Positions 60,461 to 64,000 of a stretch of 64,000 nt of DNA are shown here, piece by piece. The DNA is from Eubacterium sp. CAG:274 (GTDB taxonomy: Bacteria > Bacillota > Clostridia > Lachnospirales > CAG-274): the NCBI GenBank assembly GCA_000432155.1, contig FR888497.1, positions 19,404-83,403 of the forward strand. The letters are read 5' to 3'. Made by a program: the position numbers and the translations under genes. Numbering within the stretch: position 1 is the first letter of the stretch; the number at the start of each line of letters is the position of its first letter. The notes below the pieces were generated by a model, which saw nothing but the letters and a program-made list of their open reading frames with translations, searched no databases and was not told where the DNA came from.

Positions 60461-62308
60461 CTATATTGTTAAGTTAAATTTTTTTAGCCAATAATTTACT
60501 TGTATTATATAGGCTAGCATTTGAGGTCCGGCCATTAATTGTCCAAACCAAGGTTTGCCATAATTTGATTCTCCACATATAAATTTCACTATTTTTGTTT
60601 TATCAATTATTGGCATAATAGGAGAGTTATTATTACTTATAATTTCTAAAACTCTTTCCTTTAAGATTTTTTCATATACAGGGTTATATGTTTTTGGATA
60701 TGGACTTTTCTTTCGGAATAAAATCTTTTCTGGCAATAATCCTTTCATACTATCTCTTAATAAACCTTTAACTATGCTATCGTGATTTTTATATTTCCAA
60801 GGTACATTCCATAGATATTCTATTATTCTATGGTCAGCATAAGGGACTCTAGCTTCCAAACCAGAATACATAGATGCTCTGTCCATTCTATCTAATAAAG
60901 TTGTCATAAACCATTTTAAATTTAAGAATGTTATTTCATATCTTCTGCGTTCAGTTTCATCTTTGCAATCTATTTCTGGCATTTCTGAAAGAGAATCTTT
61001 ATATCGTGCTTTTATATATTCGTTTATGTTAAGATTATCAATAAAGTCATCATTTAATAATTCCAGCCTAGCTTGAGTATTTATAGACCATGGAAATGTA
61101 TCACTATTCATTAGGTTTTCTCTATAGAACCATGGATAACCACCAAATATTTCATCAGCACATTCACCTGTTAATGCAACTTTGTTATGTTTTTTAACTA
61201 ATTTACAAAAATACAACATGGAGGCGTCAACATCAGCCATGCCAGGTAAATCTTTTACATCGACAGAACAGTATAGCATATCGGCTAATTCTTCGTTTGA
61301 ACATTCCAAATATGTGTGATTTAGGTTATATTCTTTTAGCATTATATCTACATATGGTCTATCCTGTTCTGGTTGGAACGAATTGGATTTAAAGTATTTA
61401 TTGTTATCTGTAAAATCAAAGGAAAAAGTATTTAATTTTTTTCCTTGCTTTTGTAAATAATTTGATGCTAAGGCTGTTACTATACATGAGTCAACACCAC
61501 CTGAAAGAAATGAACATACAGGAACATCTGAAACCATTTGATATTCAACAGCTGATGTAATTAACTGATTTACATTTTGTACAGTTTCTTCATAGGTATG
61601 ATTTGTTTTAAAAGTGCTTAATTTCCAATAGGCTTTCTCAGAAAAACCGTTAATACTAAATTCGCCATAATGACCATATTTTATTTCATAAATGTTTTTA
61701 AAAACACCGCAACCTTCTGTTCTGGCAGGTCCAATACCAAATATTTCTCTAAAAGAGTTTATATTTATTTCGGGATTTACATATGGATGACAAAAAAGGG
61801 CTTTAATTTCTGATGCAAAAATTAATGTATTATTTTCTATAGTATAAAATAAAGGTTTTACGCCGCTTCTATCTCTAAACAAATATAATTTGTTTTCTCC
61901 GCTGTGCCATATGCAAAATGCAAAAATGCCATTTAATTTTTCTACGCATTTTTTCCCATATTCAATAAAAGAATAAAGTATGATTTCTGTGTCGGAGGTA
62001 CTATTAAATACATAGCCTTTTGTTTCCAGTTCGGTTTTTAAATTTTCTGTATTGTATATTTCTCCGTTGTAAACGATTGCATATTCAATATTGTTGATTG
62101 TTTTTATCATAGGTTGATTACCGTTGTATAAATCCCTTATAGAAAGTCTGGTATGAGATAAGCCAATATTCCTTTTTAAGTATTCTCCTGTTTCATCATT
62201 ACCTCTATGGGCTATACTTTCTCTCATATCTACCAGTACTTTGTGCCATTTTGTATAATTTTTGTTGTAGTCTGTATCAAAGCAACAAAAACCGCTTATT
62301 CCACACAT
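60461..62308 (-). CDS. asnB: Asparagine synthase (glutamine-hydrolysing)
   Basis: Makes asparagine from aspartate, ATP and glutamine. The N-terminal glutaminase starts MCGISGFCCF with nucleophile Cys2; other glutaminase residues are in GLSHTRLSIRDL and YNGEIYN. The synthetase domain has the ATP-PP loop FLSGGVDSCI, then TGECADEIFGGYPWFYRE, and LDRMDRASMYSGLEARVPYADH. Length 615 residues is normal. GGAG lies 8 bases before the ATG. It is transcribed away from the pheS T-box promoter. Its product overlaps functionally with GatCAB, which makes Asn-tRNA(Asn) without free asparagine. Confidence 0.95.
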   Translation of the reverse strand: MCGISGFCCFDTDYNKNYTKWHKVLVDMRESIAHRGNDETGEYLKRNIGLSHTRLSIRDLYNGNQPMIKTINNIEYAIVYNGEIYNTENLKTELETKGYVFNSTSDTEIILYSFIEYGKKCVEKLNGIFAFCIWHSGENKLYLFRDRSGVKPLFYTIENNTLIFASEIKALFCHPYVNPEININSFREIFGIGPARTEGCGVFKNIYEIKYGHYGEFSINGFSEKAYWKLSTFKTNHTYEETVQNVNQLITSAVEYQMVSDVPVCSFLSGGVDSCIVTALASNYLQKQGKKLNTFSFDFTDNNKYFKSNSFQPEQDRPYVDIMLKEYNLNHTYLECSNEELADMLYCSVDVKDLPGMADVDASMLYFCKLVKKHNKVALTGECADEIFGGYPWFYRENLMNSDTFPWSINTQARLELLNDDFIDNLNINEYIKARYKDSLSEMPEIDCKDETERRRYEITFLNLKWFMTTLLDRMDRASMYSGLEARVPYADHRIIEYLWNVPWKYKNHDSIVKGLLRDSMKGLLPEKILFRKKSPYPKTYNPVYEKILKERVLEIISNNNSPIMPIIDKTKIVKFICGESNYGKPWFGQLMAGPQMLAYIIQVNYWLKKFNLTI

Positions 62309-62337
62309 ATAAACAACTCCATATATATCATAATAAG

Positions 62338-62343
62338 ATTATA
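62338..62343 (-). promoter_or_regulatory. -10 element of asnB
   Basis: TATAAT on the minus strand, 30 bases before asnB. No clear -35 at normal spacing; TTGTCA lies 20 bases away and overlaps the -35 of the divergent pheS promoter. Confidence 0.4.
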
Positions 62344-62362
62344 TTCTAAATAAATAAAAGAC

Positions 62363-62390
62363 TTGACAATATTTTTTTGTATGATATACT
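62363..62390 (+). promoter_or_regulatory. Promoter of the pheST T-box transcript
   Basis: TTGACA (62363-62368), a 16-base spacer ending in TGA, and TATACT (62385-62390), giving an extended -10. Confidence 0.8.
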
Positions 62391-62396
62391 AATTAC

Positions 62397-62625
62397 TGAT
62401 AAAGACTATGAAAACGAGAGTAAATATAGTGGTTTCACTAGAGAGTAGATGTCGTTGGCTGTAAGCATCTTTGAATAAAGCTATGTTGAAGTTCACGTTT
62501 GAGTTTATCCTTTGAAGTTAGTAGGAGGATACGGTTGAGGTCGTTATTTCCTCGCTAAGAGCCTATCTTGCATAGGAATTTGGGTGGTACCGCGTTTTTT
62601 CGTCCCTTTTTAGGGGCGTTTTTTT
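62397..62625 (+). promoter_or_regulatory. T-box leader with Phe specifier, upstream of pheST
   Basis: The base of stem I pairs GATAAA with TTTATC and AAACG with CGTTT. The specifier, just before the CGTTT arm and followed by A, reads TTC (62492-62494), matching Phe and the genes controlled. The T-box sequence TGGGTGGTACCGCG is at 62581-62594. The terminator stem CGTCCC / GGGGCG (62601-62618) is followed by seven T. Uncharged tRNA-Phe should favour antitermination and raise synthetase levels. Confidence 0.93.
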
Positions 62626-62680
62626 ATTGCCAAAACGGGTATTGTTTTTAGATTTAAAATCATAGAAAGGATATAAAACA

Positions 62681-63706
62681 ATGAAAGAGAAACTTAATGA
62701 AATCAAAATTGCTGCATTGGAAAAATTAAATCAGGTTAGCGATTTGCAGGCTCTTGAAAGTTTAAGAGTAGAAATTTTGGGCAAAAAAGGTGAATTAACA
62801 CAGATACTTAAAGGTATGGGTAGCCTTTCAAAAGAAGAACGCCCTGTTATAGGACAGCTTGCTAACGAAGTTAGAAGTGAAATAGAGGCAAAATTAGAAA
62901 CAGTAAAGACTGCTTTTGAAGAAAAAGCTCAGGAGGAAAAACTCAAGGCAGAAACTATTGATGTAACAATGCCTGGTAACACTCATACACTTGGCCATAG
63001 ACATCCTATGACACAGGTTATTGATAATATCAAAAACATATTTATTGGTATGGGTTACGAAGTTGTTGAAGGACCAGAAGTTGAAGATGCTTATCATAAT
63101 TTCGAAGCTTTAAATATTCCAAAAGACCATCCGGCAAGAGATGAGCAGGATACATTCTATGTAAATGGTTTAGCAGAATTCTTACTTCGTACACAGACTT
63201 CTCCAGTTCAGATAAGAACAATGGAAAAGAGAGGTTTACCAATTAGAATAATTGCTCCTGGTAGAGTTTATAGAGCAGATGAAGTTGATGCAACACATTC
63301 TCCAATATTCCATCAGCTTGAAGGTCTTGTAATAGATAAGGGCATTACAATGGGCGATTTAAAGGGTGCACTTGCAGAATTTGCAAAGGGTCTTTTTGGC
63401 GAAGATACTAAAGTAAGATTTAGACCTCATCATTTCCCATTTACTGAACCAAGTGCTGAAATGGATGCTTCTTGCTTTGCTTGTGGAGGTAAAGGTTGTA
63501 GAGTTTGTAAAGATAGCGGTTGGATTGAAGTTTTAGGTTGTGGTATGGTACATCCTGATGTTTTAAGAAGATGTGGTATTGATCCTAATGTTTATTCTGG
63601 CTTTGCATTTGGTATGGGTCTTGAAAGAGTTGCAATGCAGAAATACTCTATTAATGATTTAAGATTATTGTTTGAGAATGATGTAAGATTTTTAAAGCAG
63701 TTCTAA
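62681..63706 (+). CDS. pheS: Phenylalanine-tRNA ligase alpha subunit
   Basis: The catalytic subunit of phenylalanyl-tRNA synthetase. An N-terminal coiled coil (about residues 1-90) is followed by the class II core: motif 2 in IIAPGRVYRADEVDATHSPIFHQLEG and motif 3 in SGFAFGMGLERVAMQKY. FRPHHFPFTEPSAEMD is another family mark. A cluster of cysteines (CFACGGKGCRVC) in the C-terminal part is seen in many PheS proteins and may bind zinc. Length 341 residues is normal. AAAGGAT precedes the ATG; pheT follows after 15 bases. Confidence 0.97.
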   Translation: MKEKLNEIKIAALEKLNQVSDLQALESLRVEILGKKGELTQILKGMGSLSKEERPVIGQLANEVRSEIEAKLETVKTAFEEKAQEEKLKAETIDVTMPGNTHTLGHRHPMTQVIDNIKNIFIGMGYEVVEGPEVEDAYHNFEALNIPKDHPARDEQDTFYVNGLAEFLLRTQTSPVQIRTMEKRGLPIRIIAPGRVYRADEVDATHSPIFHQLEGLVIDKGITMGDLKGALAEFAKGLFGEDTKVRFRPHHFPFTEPSAEMDASCFACGGKGCRVCKDSGWIEVLGCGMVHPDVLRRCGIDPNVYSGFAFGMGLERVAMQKYSINDLRLLFENDVRFLKQF

Positions 63707-63721
63707 GGAGGAAAATAGATT

Positions 63722-64000
63722 ATGGATTTACCAATGAGTTGGTTGAAGGAGTATGTTGATGTAACAGCACCTACTTCTCAGTATATTGAAGATATTACTA
63801 TAGCTGGTCAGAAAGTTGAATCAGTTACAGAAATGGCTAAAGATATTACAGGTGTTATAACTGGTAAGGTTCTTGAAATAGAAAAGCACCCAGATGCAGA
63901 TAAACTTGTAGTTACAAAAATTGATGTAGGAAATGGCGAACCATTACAGATTGTAACAGGTGCACCTAACTTAAAAGTAGGAGATATTGTTCCTGTAGCT
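63722..64000 (+). CDS. pheT: Phenylalanine-tRNA ligase beta subunit, 5' part (partial)
   Basis: The large subunit that binds tRNA-Phe and edits mischarged Tyr. Only the first 93 residues are in the window, and the frame is open to the end. The start MDLPMSWLKEYVDV and the OB-fold tRNA-binding domain (GKVLEIEKHPDADKLVVTK, then QIVTGAPNLKVGD) are standard for the family. AAGGAGG precedes the ATG. It is cotranscribed with pheS under the Phe T-box. Confidence 0.95.
   Translation, partial: MDLPMSWLKEYVDVTAPTSQYIEDITIAGQKVESVTEMAKDITGVITGKVLEIEKHPDADKLVVTKIDVGNGEPLQIVTGAPNLKVGDIVPVA

Overview
The window is a stretch of chromosome from a low-GC (roughly one-third GC, visibly AT-rich), Gram-positive-type, spore-forming anaerobe, most likely a member of class Clostridia close to Lachnospiraceae and relatives. 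The evidence is the sporulation pair spoIIGA-sigE, a YlmC/YmxH protein, a Csp-like subtilisin protease, two T-box leaders, the clostridial-type single-chain PurL, GatCAB, flavodiiron protein and rubrerythrin for oxygen defence, and strong AGGAGG-type ribosome binding sites with ATG, GTG and TTG starts. I see no prophage, insertion sequence, CRISPR array or rRNA operon; it reads as ordinary core chromosome with some unusual details.

Layout. 1-4.8 kb: end of rpoZ, then priA-def-fmt and a membrane zinc peptidase. 4.9-7.2 kb (minus): a polar amino-acid ABC transporter, with a hairpin between the binding-protein gene and the permease gene. 7.3 kb: tRNA-Arg(ACG). 7.6-11.4 kb: two tandem L,D-transpeptidases. 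11.5-13.2 kb: purH behind a ZTP riboswitch. 13.3-18.5 kb: smc-ftsY. 18.5-21 kb (minus): a split ThrE-type exporter and an iron alcohol dehydrogenase. 21.1-25.5 kb: potABCD, in which PotA carries a large two-repeat insertion in its TOBE domain. 25.6-29.3 kb: a MarR regulator, comF, an rRNA methyltransferase and tgt. 29.3-34.5 kb: purL, a 38-residue membrane microprotein and gap. 34.8-40.5 kb: a CBS-ACT protein, transketolase, an HD phosphohydrolase, a divergent acetylglutamate kinase and a flavodiiron protein. 40.5-43 kb: an MBOAT acyltransferase with an SGNH partner. 43.1-44.7 kb: spoIIGA-sigE behind possible Spo0A boxes. 44.8-48.4 kb: a T-box (apparent Asn specifier) controlling gatCAB. 48.4-51.5 kb: fruK, HPr, enzyme I and a small exported protein. 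51.6-58.3 kb: a tightly packed operon (pepP, DUF2161, map, esterase, ymxH, methyltransferase) followed by the Csp-like protease. 58.3-62.3 kb: DAHP synthase (minus), a small unknown protein (minus), rubrerythrin (plus) and asnB (minus). 62.4-64 kb: a Phe T-box with pheS and the start of pheT.

Several themes connect the genes. Purine and one-carbon metabolism is represented by purH (ZTP-sensing), purL and fmt. Asparagine supply is represented twice, by AsnB and by tRNA-dependent GatCAB under a T-box. Central carbon is covered by gap, tkt, fruK and the general PTS proteins. Translation start and protein maturation are covered by fmt, def and map. Many transcription units end in clear intrinsic terminators, several of them usable from both strands between convergent genes.

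The most unusual item is the PotA ATPase, whose C-terminal TOBE domain is interrupted by about 176 residues forming two tandem, immunoglobulin-like repeats of a kind usually seen in exported proteins. Other items worth a second look are the acetylglutamate kinase paralogue with altered glycine loops, the candidate Spo0A-controlled spoIIGA promoter, and two small uncharacterised membrane or exported proteins.
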